DNA from: Lachnospiraceae bacterium
Lineage (GTDB): Bacteria; Bacillota; Clostridia; Lachnospirales; Lachnospiraceae
DNA length: 64,000 nt
Assembly: GCA_017394885.1 (NCBI GenBank)
Contig: JAFPWO010000013.1
Coordinates: 62,001 to 126,000 of the forward strand
Reading direction: 5' to 3'
A program made the translations under genes and the position numbers. Below are positions 42,855-50,032 of this stretch, in pieces (the stretch's first letter is position 1; each line of letters starts with the position of its first letter). The notes under the pieces were generated by a model. It had not been told where the DNA came from and made no database searches. It worked only from the letters and a program-made list of their open reading frames with translations.

Positions 42855-43076
42855 TCATACGATCTGTACGACGACGATGTCATCGATCCTGCATTTCCAG
42901 ATTGCAGCCAGAATGATCATGTTATCGATGGTCGGAATGCACCGGCCGCTCTGCCACTTGCAGACTGCCGCTGCACTGACGCCGCAGGCATTTGTCACGT
43001 CTGCCACCGTCATGCCGGCTTTGATTCTCATATCTTTGATGTTGCGGCCGGTCGCCGCCATATCGATGGTAGGCAT
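42855..43076 (-). CDS. Small XRE-family DNA-binding protein behind the divergent tRNA pair
   Basis: A 73-residue protein that is little more than a helix-turn-helix (NIKDMRIKAGMTVADVTNACG, then VSAAAVCKWQSGRCIPTIDN). AGGAGG lies 8 nt before the ATG at 43076, and the gene begins 40 nt after the tRNA-Tyr-like gene with no promoter between, so it is likely part of the same transcript. It is a candidate binder of the 13-bp palindrome found before this unit and before rtcB. That link is inferred from position only. Confidence 0.82.
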   Translation of the reverse strand: MPTIDMAATGRNIKDMRIKAGMTVADVTNACGVSAAAVCKWQSGRCIPTIDNMIILAAIWKCRIDDIVVVQIV

Positions 43077-43116
43077 CTTAGCCACCTCCTTCCTTATTTT
43101 GCGCCGATAAGGCGCG

Positions 43117-43200
43117 TCCCCCTAAGAAGAATCGAACTTCTCTGAGCCTTAAGCTGACGGTTTTACAGACCGCCCCACCTCCATAGTGGTCTATAAGGGG
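43117..43200 (-). tRNA. Divergent tRNA-Tyr (GUA)
   Basis: An 84-nt cloverleaf. Acceptor CCCCTTA pairs with TAGGGGG, the anticodon loop CTGTAAA gives GUA, the variable arm is long (AGC-TTAA-GGCT region) as required for bacterial tRNA-Tyr, and the T arm AGAAG-TTCGATT-CTTCT is canonical. Odd points: C1-G72 instead of the usual G1-C72 of bacterial tRNA-Tyr, a short D loop (ACTATGGA) with only three sure D-stem pairs and one extra base before the anticodon stem, and no encoded CCA. It lies 3 nt after the tRNA-Glu-like gene and behind an intrinsic terminator. Confidence 0.8.
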
Positions 43201-43203
43201 TTA

Positions 43204-43276
43204 TCACACCAGCCGGGTATGATCCGGCATCTCCGCCTTGAAAGGGCGGTATCCTCACCGATTAAACGATGGTGCG
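43204..43276 (-). tRNA. Divergent tRNA-Glu (UUC)
   Basis: A 73-nt cloverleaf. Acceptor CGCACCA pairs with TGGTGTG (one wobble), the D loop has A14, G18, G19 and A21 but a D stem of weak pairs (GTTT/GGAT), the anticodon arm is CCGCC-CTTTCAA-GGCGG giving UUC, and the T stem is GCCGG/CCGGC. The T loop is ATCATAC, lacking U54 and A58 of almost all tRNAs, and the acceptor has C1-G72 where bacterial tRNA-Glu has G1. No CCA is encoded. The 5' end is only 4 nt after a terminator T-run, so no promoter of its own fits. Confidence 0.75.
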
Positions 43277-43280
43277 GCAT

Positions 43281-43320
43281 AGAAAAAGGGCGCCTCCCGG
43301 AAATCCCGAGAAGCGCCCTT
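43281..43320 (-). terminator. Intrinsic terminator between the Tyr/Glu leader and the tRNA pair (attenuator)
   Basis: AAGGGCGC and GCGCCCTT form the base of a long stem (43286-43320) continued by TTCTCGG/CCGGGAG, followed by TTTTTCT. The upper 3' arm contains CGGGAGGC (43292-43299). The same 8 nt occur in the leader frame at 43360-43367 and can pair with GCTTCTCG of the 5' arm (43307-43314), which would break the terminator. Confidence 0.85.
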
Positions 43321-43342
43321 GGCTGATATCTGCTATCTGAAC

Positions 43343-43456
43343 CTACTGATCCATTCGCAGCCTCCCGTAATTTCCGCACGAAAACGAGCCCTGTTCAAAG
43401 TACAGGGATTCGAGCTCGAACGAATATAACAAAATGGCTATGGTCATGGTGTTCAT
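43343..43456 (-). CDS. Leader peptide rich in Tyr and Glu codons, 37 residues
   Basis: ATG at 43456 follows AGGAAG, about 30 nt after the start point expected from the promoter upstream; the frame ends in TAG at 43343. Residues 11-21 read YSFELESLYFE, with two Tyr and three Glu codons in eleven, and another Tyr follows at residue 30. The two tRNAs after the terminator are tRNA-Glu and tRNA-Tyr. The frame also contains a stem-loop CCCTGT/ACAGGG (43389-43407), whose loop region covers the Tyr19-Phe-Glu21 codons, and a 12-bp palindrome TTCGAGCTCGAA. A regulatory leader is the best reading; a small membrane peptide is possible. Confidence 0.65.
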   Translation of the reverse strand: MNTMTIAILLYSFELESLYFEQGSFSCGNYGRLRMDQ

Positions 43457-43484
43457 GGTAGTAGTTTCTTCCTTTCCAGGGCTT

Positions 43485-43526
43485 ATTATAGCAGGCTGAA
43501 GCAGGTTGTCAATCAACCGGCAGTTA
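43485..43526 (-). promoter_or_regulatory. Promoter and 13-bp palindromic operator of the leader/tRNA unit
   Basis: TTGACA (43507-43512), 16 bp, TATAAT (43485-43490) on the minus strand. One base upstream of the -35 box lies TAACTGCCGGTTG (43514-43526). The rtcB promoter has CAACTGCCGGTTG in the same place with the same 16-bp spacer. Confidence 0.82.
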
Positions 43527-43530
43527 ATTC

Positions 43531-43598
43531 TCAAACGGTAAAGATTCCTTTCATGGATTTCCGGTACTTCGCCATGCTGAGATTCTTCCCGGCCGCCC
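43531..43598 (-). pseudogene. Remnant of an rtcB copy
   Basis: The minus strand encodes KNLSMAKYRKSMKGIFTV and then a stop. The intact RtcB of this window has KNLSMAEYRESMKGIFTT at 47.3 kb. At DNA level about 50 of 65 positions agree by eye. The similarity ends at the operator on one side and just after the stop of the peptidase gene on the other. It shows that a second rtcB once ended directly before the leader/tRNA unit. Confidence 0.8.
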
Positions 43599-43611
43599 TC
43601 CGTCAGTTTGC

Positions 43612-46600
43612 CTAATTATTATAATGGATCGTGGCTGCGTTGATGATATCTTTGTTATACCGCTCGATCTCAATCTCCTTCCAGTTCTCTTCTGATCCGG
43701 CATAGTTGATATCTTTCAAAGCAGTGCAGTTTATCAAAGCGCTCATTCCGATCTTCTTCAGGCTGAGCGGCAGGGAGAGAACGGCCAGCTGTGTACAGTT
43801 GCTGAAGGCACTTTCGCCAAGGCTTACCACGCCCTCCGGAACGATCACTGCTGTCAGCCCTGTGCAATAGGCAAAAGCTTTGCCCCCGATCTCCTCCACA
43901 CTGCCGGGAATGCTCACTTCCGTCAGGCCTGAGCAGTACCAGAACGCATAGGCACCGATACTGCAGATACCATCCGGTATAACGAGACTGGTCAGGCCCC
44001 GGCAGTCGGCAAAGGCACGTTCACTGATGACGGTCAGCCTGTCAGGAATATCCAGGCTGGTCAGCTTCTGGCAGGATGCAAAGGCCTCCTTACCCATAAA
44101 GATCACGCTGTCCGGAAGAATGAGTTCTTCCATGTCGGTGCAGCCAGAGAAGGCTTCATTTCCGATATAGGTCACGCCCTCCGGGATCGTCACCTTCTTC
44201 AGCCGGAAGCAGGTCTTGAACGCGCCGTCGCCGATGCTGGTCACGCTGTCCGGTATGGAAACACTGGTAGCCCAGATGAAATCAAAGGCGTGGCTCCCGA
44301 TATGCGTGATGCCGTCTTCAATAACGATCGTGGTGATCGTGTTCCCCATACTGTACCAGGGAGCGAACAGCGTCTCCCCGTCATAGTCCTCCATGGCGCC
44401 GGTTCCCGATATCGTCAGCACGTGGCCTTCCACTTTCCAGCTGGTGTGGCCCTTGATCGTCTGATATTCCGACGTCTCCAGATCGAGCCACAGGGCAGGG
44501 CGGACAGCCCAGTAAATGACGTTGACGTTGGCACCGCTGATCGTACGGATGGAGCCGTTCGGCATGACGTCCACCGCATATTTCGTCGTTCCGCCGGGCG
44601 AGCGCAGCCACCACCAGCAGCCGCCGTTTTCCACCGGCATTTTAGGCTGCTGCTTCAGCGCATATCTGGAAGGCAGGCACATCCTGGCAGCATCGGAGTC
44701 GAAATAGGCTTCCGCCTCCGTAATACTGAGCAGGAAGACCTTGTCCGTCGTATCATTGCCGCCCGGTTTATGGGACTGCGGGTTGTCGTCGTTTTTCACA
44801 CAAGACAGGATGATGTCTTCCTGTTCTTCTGCGCTGAACGCCTCTTTCAGGAAATCTTCATTCAGCCATTTCCGGAGCGTACACTGTTCCCAGGTGATAT
44901 CGGTATAGACCTCATTGTACGGCTGTGCCGCAAGGCAGGTCCGGCTGACCAGCAGCGCTTTGCCGTCCACCACGTCCAGCACCCGCCACTGGATGACCTC
45001 CGGCCCGTTCTCCGGGTCGTTGTCCTGCTCATAGTGGCCGAATTCAACCAGGTCGCCGACCTCCGGCCGCAATTGCGAGCCTTCTTTTATCATTTCCACC
45101 GGGTCAGGAAGTTCCGTGAGCTTGTCGTATTCGATGAGGAGATCATCAACTTTAACCGTTTTGTAGCCTTCGAGAGAAAACTCCAGACTGTAATGCCCCT
45201 CTTTAAGATCCTGAACGAAGATCCGGCCGTTTTCGTCGCTTTCTGCGGCAACGATTTCTCCGTTATGAATCAGGGTCAGCGTGACGCCGGACAGCGGCAC
45301 CCCTCCTGCGCTTTTATCCAACACGCAGCATTCCAGTTCTCCCAGTCTGGTCAGGGTCACTTCCAGACAATTAGCCAGCATGTCTTCCGGTACCTGAACA
45401 ACCATCTCTTCTTTCAGATAGTGTTCCGCTGTGACAGTGATGGCATATTCCCCCATTGGGACATACGTTTCAAAATACGGTATAGAATTGATGAATACCG
45501 CATCGGCCTGATACACATCCCAGGAATCCGTTTTCAGCAGATTCACGGACGCCTCAGGAACAGGATCTCCGTTCTTGTCCCTGACAGAAACCCTGACACG
45601 CGGATCAAAATGGAAATCCAGGTCACCTTTGATCTGAAGCCTTGTTGTAAGAAGATGTTCCGGATCGTTCTTGAACACAAGATCTCCACATTTATCAACA
45701 GCAAGATCATATGCTTCTCCGGCGGTGGCCCCATCCAGTGTCATGGCCCGGACAACCTCATTGAGTGTATTCTTGCAATAGGGGAAACCTACGACGTTGT
45801 TATACCCGAAAATAACGGAAGCGCCTTTACTGATCAGGACATCCGTTATAGAGTCATTTTTGACACAGTGACAGCAACCGAGGAAGATAAACGCGTTTTT
45901 AAGATCTCCCGCCGCATAATAATCATCAAAAAACTTCGCGCCTACGCAGACAGCCCGTGTGGAAGCATGAACGAGGATCCGTTTTGCCTGCCAGTCGGCT
46001 TGTGAAGTTTCATCATACCGCATCGATTCCCCGATAACGAGATATAACTCATTATCCGAATAGTTGTCGTCCCATTTCAGACTTTTCTTCAGCCCTTTCG
46101 CAGTGATCCCGTGAGAATCAAACAAAATAATGCCGTAACCCGCAAAGCTTTTCATGACACTCCGGTTTGCAAAAGCATTATCGAAATGATCGACAGAACC
46201 GCCCAAGCGACGTGCTATATCGTTCCCCCTGTCCAAAAAATCATCATAATCAAATTTCGGATCTCCGTGTCTATACGGTCTGATTACAAGAATGTCACGC
46301 TTGAGTTCTGTCTGGACGATACTTGCCGCCTTTGTTTCATCTTCTGAAGCCGCATCAGAGCCCGGGACGTCAGCTGTTCCGCCGCCTTTGCTGTTTTCGT
46401 CCCATTTATCCCATACTCCCGTGATCCCTGCTGTGGTCGTAAAGGTGATGCTTCCGTTTTCCTCATCCTCTCCAACCCACTCAATATCAGGGCAGTCTGA
46501 AAGGTACGACGCGATCTGGCTGAACTCATTCATTTCATCGATGCGGTCCAGCACAGACTCCATCTGGTCGAAGTCCTTCTGTGTCAGATCGCGGTAGAAG

Positions 46601-47082
46601 CAGATCTGGACCGCGTCACTGTGATCGCTCTGACAGGCCGCCCGGTAATACTCGTTCTTGCGGTCCGCCGACTGCAGGTCGATGGCGGCCGTGAACACCC
46701 TGTCACCGGCCGTCTGATCCGGCTTCACACCGTCATCCTTCAGTTCCGCGATGACGCCGTCCGTCTCACATTCAATCACGATGGCATCACCGACGAGGCT
46801 GTTTTCCGTGACCTCGGCAAAAAACGTGACCCTTGCCGGCTGATCCACGTGGATCTCGGTCGTATCCGCCCGGAAGCTGACAAATTCAACCAGCCCGGCG
46901 GCGCTTTCCGTCGTTCCGGGCTCTTCCGCCCCGGCTGTTGAAGATTCCGCTGTCACAGGGACCGTCGGGTGGGGAACGGACGGATCCTCTCCCCCGGTGG
47001 ACAGCGCGGCGGTGCCGCAGGCACTCATCAGGAACAGGCATGCCACGGTTAAAAAGAGTACGATCAGTCTTCTGTAAGTCAT
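43612..47082 (-). CDS. Large lipoprotein: caspase-like (clan CD) peptidase, carboxypeptidase-regulatory repeats, DUF6273 and BspA-type leucine-rich repeats
   Basis: An 1156-residue lipoprotein (signal with LMSAC, Cys22). After a Thr/Glu linker and a beta-domain (65-165), residues 260-460 look like a caspase/gingipain fold: ILFDSHG gives a His-Gly at 324-325 and IFLGCCHC a Cys at 403-404, the spacing and context of the clan CD dyad. Two carboxypeptidase-regulatory sandwiches follow (about 515-670), then a DUF6273 domain (about 690-880, CWWWLRSPGG) and about nine BspA-type 23-residue repeats (IPDSVTSIGDGAF and so on) to the end. The start at 47082 follows an AGGTAG site, 61 nt after the rtcB stop. 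It may be a surface peptidase; which of its targets matter is unknown. Confidence 0.75.
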   Translation of the reverse strand: MTYRRLIVLFLTVACLFLMSACGTAALSTGGEDPSVPHPTVPVTAESSTAGAEEPGTTESAAGLVEFVSFRADTTEIHVDQPARVTFFAEVTENSLVGDAIVIECETDGVIAELKDDGVKPDQTAGDRVFTAAIDLQSADRKNEYYRAACQSDHSDAVQICFYRDLTQKDFDQMESVLDRIDEMNEFSQIASYLSDCPDIEWVGEDEENGSITFTTTAGITGVWDKWDENSKGGGTADVPGSDAASEDETKAASIVQTELKRDILVIRPYRHGDPKFDYDDFLDRGNDIARRLGGSVDHFDNAFANRSVMKSFAGYGIILFDSHGITAKGLKKSLKWDDNYSDNELYLVIGESMRYDETSQADWQAKRILVHASTRAVCVGAKFFDDYYAAGDLKNAFIFLGCCHCVKNDSITDVLISKGASVIFGYNNVVGFPYCKNTLNEVVRAMTLDGATAGEAYDLAVDKCGDLVFKNDPEHLLTTRLQIKGDLDFHFDPRVRVSVRDKNGDPVPEASVNLLKTDSWDVYQADAVFINSIPYFETYVPMGEYAITVTAEHYLKEEMVVQVPEDMLANCLEVTLTRLGELECCVLDKSAGGVPLSGVTLTLIHNGEIVAAESDENGRIFVQDLKEGHYSLEFSLEGYKTVKVDDLLIEYDKLTELPDPVEMIKEGSQLRPEVGDLVEFGHYEQDNDPENGPEVIQWRVLDVVDGKALLVSRTCLAAQPYNEVYTDITWEQCTLRKWLNEDFLKEAFSAEEQEDIILSCVKNDDNPQSHKPGGNDTTDKVFLLSITEAEAYFDSDAARMCLPSRYALKQQPKMPVENGGCWWWLRSPGGTTKYAVDVMPNGSIRTISGANVNVIYWAVRPALWLDLETSEYQTIKGHTSWKVEGHVLTISGTGAMEDYDGETLFAPWYSMGNTITTIVIEDGITHIGSHAFDFIWATSVSIPDSVTSIGDGAFKTCFRLKKVTIPEGVTYIGNEAFSGCTDMEELILPDSVIFMGKEAFASCQKLTSLDIPDRLTVISERAFADCRGLTSLVIPDGICSIGAYAFWYCSGLTEVSIPGSVEEIGGKAFAYCTGLTAVIVPEGVVSLGESAFSNCTQLAVLSLPLSLKKIGMSALINCTALKDINYAGSEENWKEIEIERYNKDIINAATIHYNN

Positions 47083-47143
47083 GTATACTACCTGCTTTTC
47101 TGTTTTTCCTATATCACGTCCGGGCTTCATTCCCATGATAATA

Positions 47144-48391
47144 TTAAATACCCGACCCGGGTCCTTTCTTCCACGGCAGCTGGTCGTCGGAGGCCTTGAA
47201 GTTGTAGACCGGCTTCATGACCTCGATGATGTCCACGGAGTCGCGGATCACATCGATGATGTCCTCCAGGGACTTGTACGCCATCGGCGCCTCGTCCAGC
47301 GTCTCCGCGCTGACGGAGGTGGTGAAGATGCCTTTCATGGACTCCCGGTACTCGGCCATGCTGAGGTTCTTTTTGGCCGCGGAACGGGACATGATCCGGC
47401 CGGCGCCGTGCGGCGCGGAGTAGTTCCATTCCGGGTTCCCGCGGCCGACTGCCAGGACGGAGCCGTCCCGCATGTTGATGGGGATCAGCACCTTCTCTCC
47501 TTCATGTGCCGCGATCGCGCCTTTCCGCAGGATCATCTCCTCCGTATCAATATAGTTGTGGATCGTGTGGAACGCCTCCAGGGCTTTCATCCCGGTACGC
47601 TCCAGAATGATCTCCGCCATCTTCTCGCGGCTGCGGCGCGCAAAGCGCTGGCAGATCTCCACGTCGTGCAGATAGTCCGCCAGATACTCGCCCCACAGCC
47701 AGCAGATGTCCTTCGGCGTGTCCAGATCCTGTGTCTTATACTCGTGATCCAGCTGCTTTAACGCTGCCTGGATCTCGCTGCGGCGGCCTTCTTCCTTGTA
47801 TGCGCGGATGATCTCCTCGCGCTGCCGGAAATACTCTTCCTTTCCCATATGCAGGTCGATGGCCAGCTGCTGGTAGATCTCCGCCACCTGCTTGCCCAGG
47901 TTCCGGCTGCCGGAGTGAATGATCAGATAAAACGTGCCGTCGGAGGCCTTCTCCACTTCAATGAAGTGATTCCCGCCGCCCAGCGTCCCCAGGGAACGCT
48001 CCAGCCGTTTGGTATCCTTCAGTTCGCGGTAGCACCTCAGATCCGTCAGGTCAAAGTGCTCCGTCCGCCCCTCCCAGACGTTCATCCCGGAGGGGATATA
48101 GTGGCAGACCGCATCGATCAGCTTGAAGTCCGGCTCCGTGACGTCCAGCTTCACGGTATACATGCCGCAGCCGATGTCCACGCCGACGATGTTCGGGCAG
48201 GCCTTATCGATAACGGTCATGGTGGTCCCGATGGTGCAGCCCTTCCCGGCGTGCACGTCGGGCATGATGCGCACGCGGCTTCCCTCTGTCAGGGCATAGT
48301 CGCACATATTGCGGATCTGCTCGATCGCCTCCTCTTCGATCACCTTGGCAAAGCAGATGGCGGTGGTGACTTTTCCTTTGATCTCAAACAT
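47144..48391 (-). CDS. rtcB: RtcB-type RNA ligase
   Basis: A 415-residue RtcB protein, joining 2',3'-cyclic phosphate or 3'-phosphate ends to 5'-OH ends with GTP and Mn2+. Metal-binding motifs are PDVHAGKG (44-51) and VDIGCGM (71-77, Cys75), then GTLGGGNHFIEV near 148, and SGSRNLGKQ. The guanylylated His should lie near the C terminus in the APHGAGR stretch. It is of the shorter bacterial type. The start at 48391, with AAAGGA 9 nt upstream, agrees with the promoter at 48418-48445; an ATG at 48415 would lie at or before the transcription start. No archease or PrfH gene adjoins it. Confidence 0.94.
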   Translation of the reverse strand: MFEIKGKVTTAICFAKVIEEEAIEQIRNMCDYALTEGSRVRIMPDVHAGKGCTIGTTMTVIDKACPNIVGVDIGCGMYTVKLDVTEPDFKLIDAVCHYIPSGMNVWEGRTEHFDLTDLRCYRELKDTKRLERSLGTLGGGNHFIEVEKASDGTFYLIIHSGSRNLGKQVAEIYQQLAIDLHMGKEEYFRQREEIIRAYKEEGRRSEIQAALKQLDHEYKTQDLDTPKDICWLWGEYLADYLHDVEICQRFARRSREKMAEIILERTGMKALEAFHTIHNYIDTEEMILRKGAIAAHEGEKVLIPINMRDGSVLAVGRGNPEWNYSAPHGAGRIMSRSAAKKNLSMAEYRESMKGIFTTSVSAETLDEAPMAYKSLEDIIDVIRDSVDIIEVMKPVYNFKASDDQLPWKKGPGSGI

Positions 48392-48417
48392 GGCTTTCCA
48401 TCCTTTCCCTGCCATAC

Positions 48418-48459
48418 AGGATAGCAGGATGCATCACGCTGTCAACCAACCGGCAGTTG
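48418..48459 (-). promoter_or_regulatory. rtcB promoter with the same palindromic operator as the tRNA unit
   Basis: TTGACA (48440-48445), 16 bp, TATCCT (48418-48423) on the minus strand, with the complete palindrome CAACTGCCGGTTG (48447-48459) one base upstream of the -35 box. Position next to -35 suits an activator, though repression is possible. Confidence 0.8.
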
Positions 48460-48485
48460 AATACCGGCGCCGTCCTCCTCTCTGC

Positions 48486-49424
48486 CTAGTCTTCCTCAAA
48501 AAGGTTCCTGTTTCCGGCGAAGAGATCGTAATATATCTTCACGTTTTCCAGTTCCCACCAGTTCCGGATCTCTGCCGGCGAAGCGTCCAGATCATAGATC
48601 CGCGCGCCTTCCATCGAGAGCAGGAACGGGGAGTGCGTAGCAATGATAAACTGGCAGCCGCAGTATCTTTCCATTTCCTCCAGCATTTTCATGAGTTCCA
48701 TCTGCATCCGGGGCGACATACTGTTCTCCGGTTCGTCCAGGCAGTACAGCGTGTCGTTCTGAAGCTTCTGTTCAAAATAGGCGAGGGCTGTCTCACCGTT
48801 GCTGCTTAGTTTTACCTGCGTACCGGCTGTCTGCCGCAGGAATCTGCGCCGGGTCATGGTTCTTTGTCTGGCCAACAACTGCAGCCGCAGTTCGTCATAA
48901 TCCTCCAACCCGTTGAATTTGACGGTGTCACCATATTTCAGCCGCGCGTACTCCGCTTTTCCCTGCTCCGTTTCCTCTTTGATGTCTTCGTTGTTTGCCC
49001 GCACCGCGAGCATATAGTCAAAGATATCGTCGCTGGTAATGATCCGGCTGCCGTCGGGAATGCGATATTGGGATCCCTCATCATCGTATCCCAATGTATA
49101 CTGGCAGGCCTCCGCATAGTCATCAAACAATTCACTGGAATTGAAAGGCGCGATCCGTTTCAGATCCAGCTTCGCCGCGATCAGATTGAGGATCGTACTT
49201 TTCCCCGAGCCGTTCCCTCCGTAAAAGATCGTGACTTTTCGGAAACGGATCTCATCCAGCCCCTTCGGCGCAAAGATACCGCAGGGGTATTCGTTATCGA
49301 TATACCCGTATTTCACCACTTCCGGCCAGGTGTACGAAGGCGCCAGGCCGGCATTCTTCGCCATACGTTTTATGATCAATTCTTCTTCCCTTTTAACGGG
49401 AAGGGTAAACGATTCCAGATACAT
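48486..49424 (-). CDS. AAA-type ATPase (SMC/RecF-like, ATP-binding cassette fold)
   Basis: A 312-residue ATPase with Walker A GGNGSGKST (69-77), a signature-like SSNGETALAYF, Walker B TLYCLDEPENSMS near residue 240, and the switch ATHSPFLL. This is the AAA_21/AAA_23 group of stand-alone ABC-fold ATPases, found with nucleases and repair systems. It starts 16 nt after the kptA stop with GGAG before its ATG, so the two form an operon. The partner and substrate are not evident; a guard or clamp role for nucleic-acid repair is conceivable. Confidence 0.85.
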   Translation of the reverse strand: MYLESFTLPVKREEELIIKRMAKNAGLAPSYTWPEVVKYGYIDNEYPCGIFAPKGLDEIRFRKVTIFYGGNGSGKSTILNLIAAKLDLKRIAPFNSSELFDDYAEACQYTLGYDDEGSQYRIPDGSRIITSDDIFDYMLAVRANNEDIKEETEQGKAEYARLKYGDTVKFNGLEDYDELRLQLLARQRTMTRRRFLRQTAGTQVKLSSNGETALAYFEQKLQNDTLYCLDEPENSMSPRMQMELMKMLEEMERYCGCQFIIATHSPFLLSMEGARIYDLDASPAEIRNWWELENVKIYYDLFAGNRNLFEED

Positions 49425-49440
49425 GTTTTCTCCACATTCA

Positions 49441-49995
49441 TCATTTCTCTTCCCGCTTCCGCAGATACGCCGCCGGGACGCGCTTCGTCAGCCATACCTT
49501 GTTCACGGAGAGATAGAACACATATCCGTCCGCCGCCATCTTCGCGCAGTCGACTTCATATACCACGGGCCGCCCGTGACGGCTGCCCACCTTTACTGCC
49601 GTCTCCACGTCCGAGGACAAGTGCACGTACAGACGGCTCTTCGGGATCAGGCCTTCGCGGTCGATTGAGGACGCGAACTTCTCCCCGGTGCCGTGATACA
49701 GCACGTCCGGCGGCGCCTTTTGCTCCAACTCCACGTCCACCGGGATGGAATGCCCCTGGTTGGCGCGGATCAGGCTGTGATCCGCATTGAATGAGTATCG
49801 CTGCTTGTTGTTGCTGCGGACGATCTCCTCCAGCGTCTCCCGGTCCAGGTGATAATTTCCTGTACGGTTCACGCCACCTATCAATGCGTCCACTTCCGCC
49901 CAGCCGTGCTCATCCAGCGAGATGCCCGCGGCTTCCGGATGGTGCCGCAGGATCAGGGAAAGAAACTTACCGGTTTTGACAAGATCGACTGCCAT
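49441..49995 (-). CDS. kptA: RNA 2'-phosphotransferase KptA/Tpt1
   Basis: A 184-residue protein of the KptA/Tpt1 family, which moves an internal RNA 2'-phosphate to NAD+, giving ADP-ribose 1'',2''-cyclic phosphate. Typical motifs are FLSLILRHHPEAAGI (11-25), IRANQGHSI with the conserved His, PDVLYHGTG, and the Arg/His residues in LYVHLSSD and VGSRHGRPVV. Bacterial KptA normally has no known ligation pathway that leaves a 2'-phosphate. The start at 49995 lacks an ideal ribosome site; ATG at 50013 is the alternative. Confidence 0.93.
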   Translation of the reverse strand: MAVDLVKTGKFLSLILRHHPEAAGISLDEHGWAEVDALIGGVNRTGNYHLDRETLEEIVRSNNKQRYSFNADHSLIRANQGHSIPVDVELEQKAPPDVLYHGTGEKFASSIDREGLIPKSRLYVHLSSDVETAVKVGSRHGRPVVYEVDCAKMAADGYVFYLSVNKVWLTKRVPAAYLRKREEK

Positions 49996-50032
49996 GGTGT
50001 GGATCATCTCCATCAAGTGCTGCAAATAATGC

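Noticed and set aside
43286-43320. Terminator taken as the end of an ordinary small gene
   Set aside because: Only 4 nt separate its T-run from the tRNA-Glu 5' end, so a new promoter cannot lie between; attenuation explains it better. I note that the exporter terminator at 51477-51506 has a similar core, so some likeness may be common to terminators in this genome.
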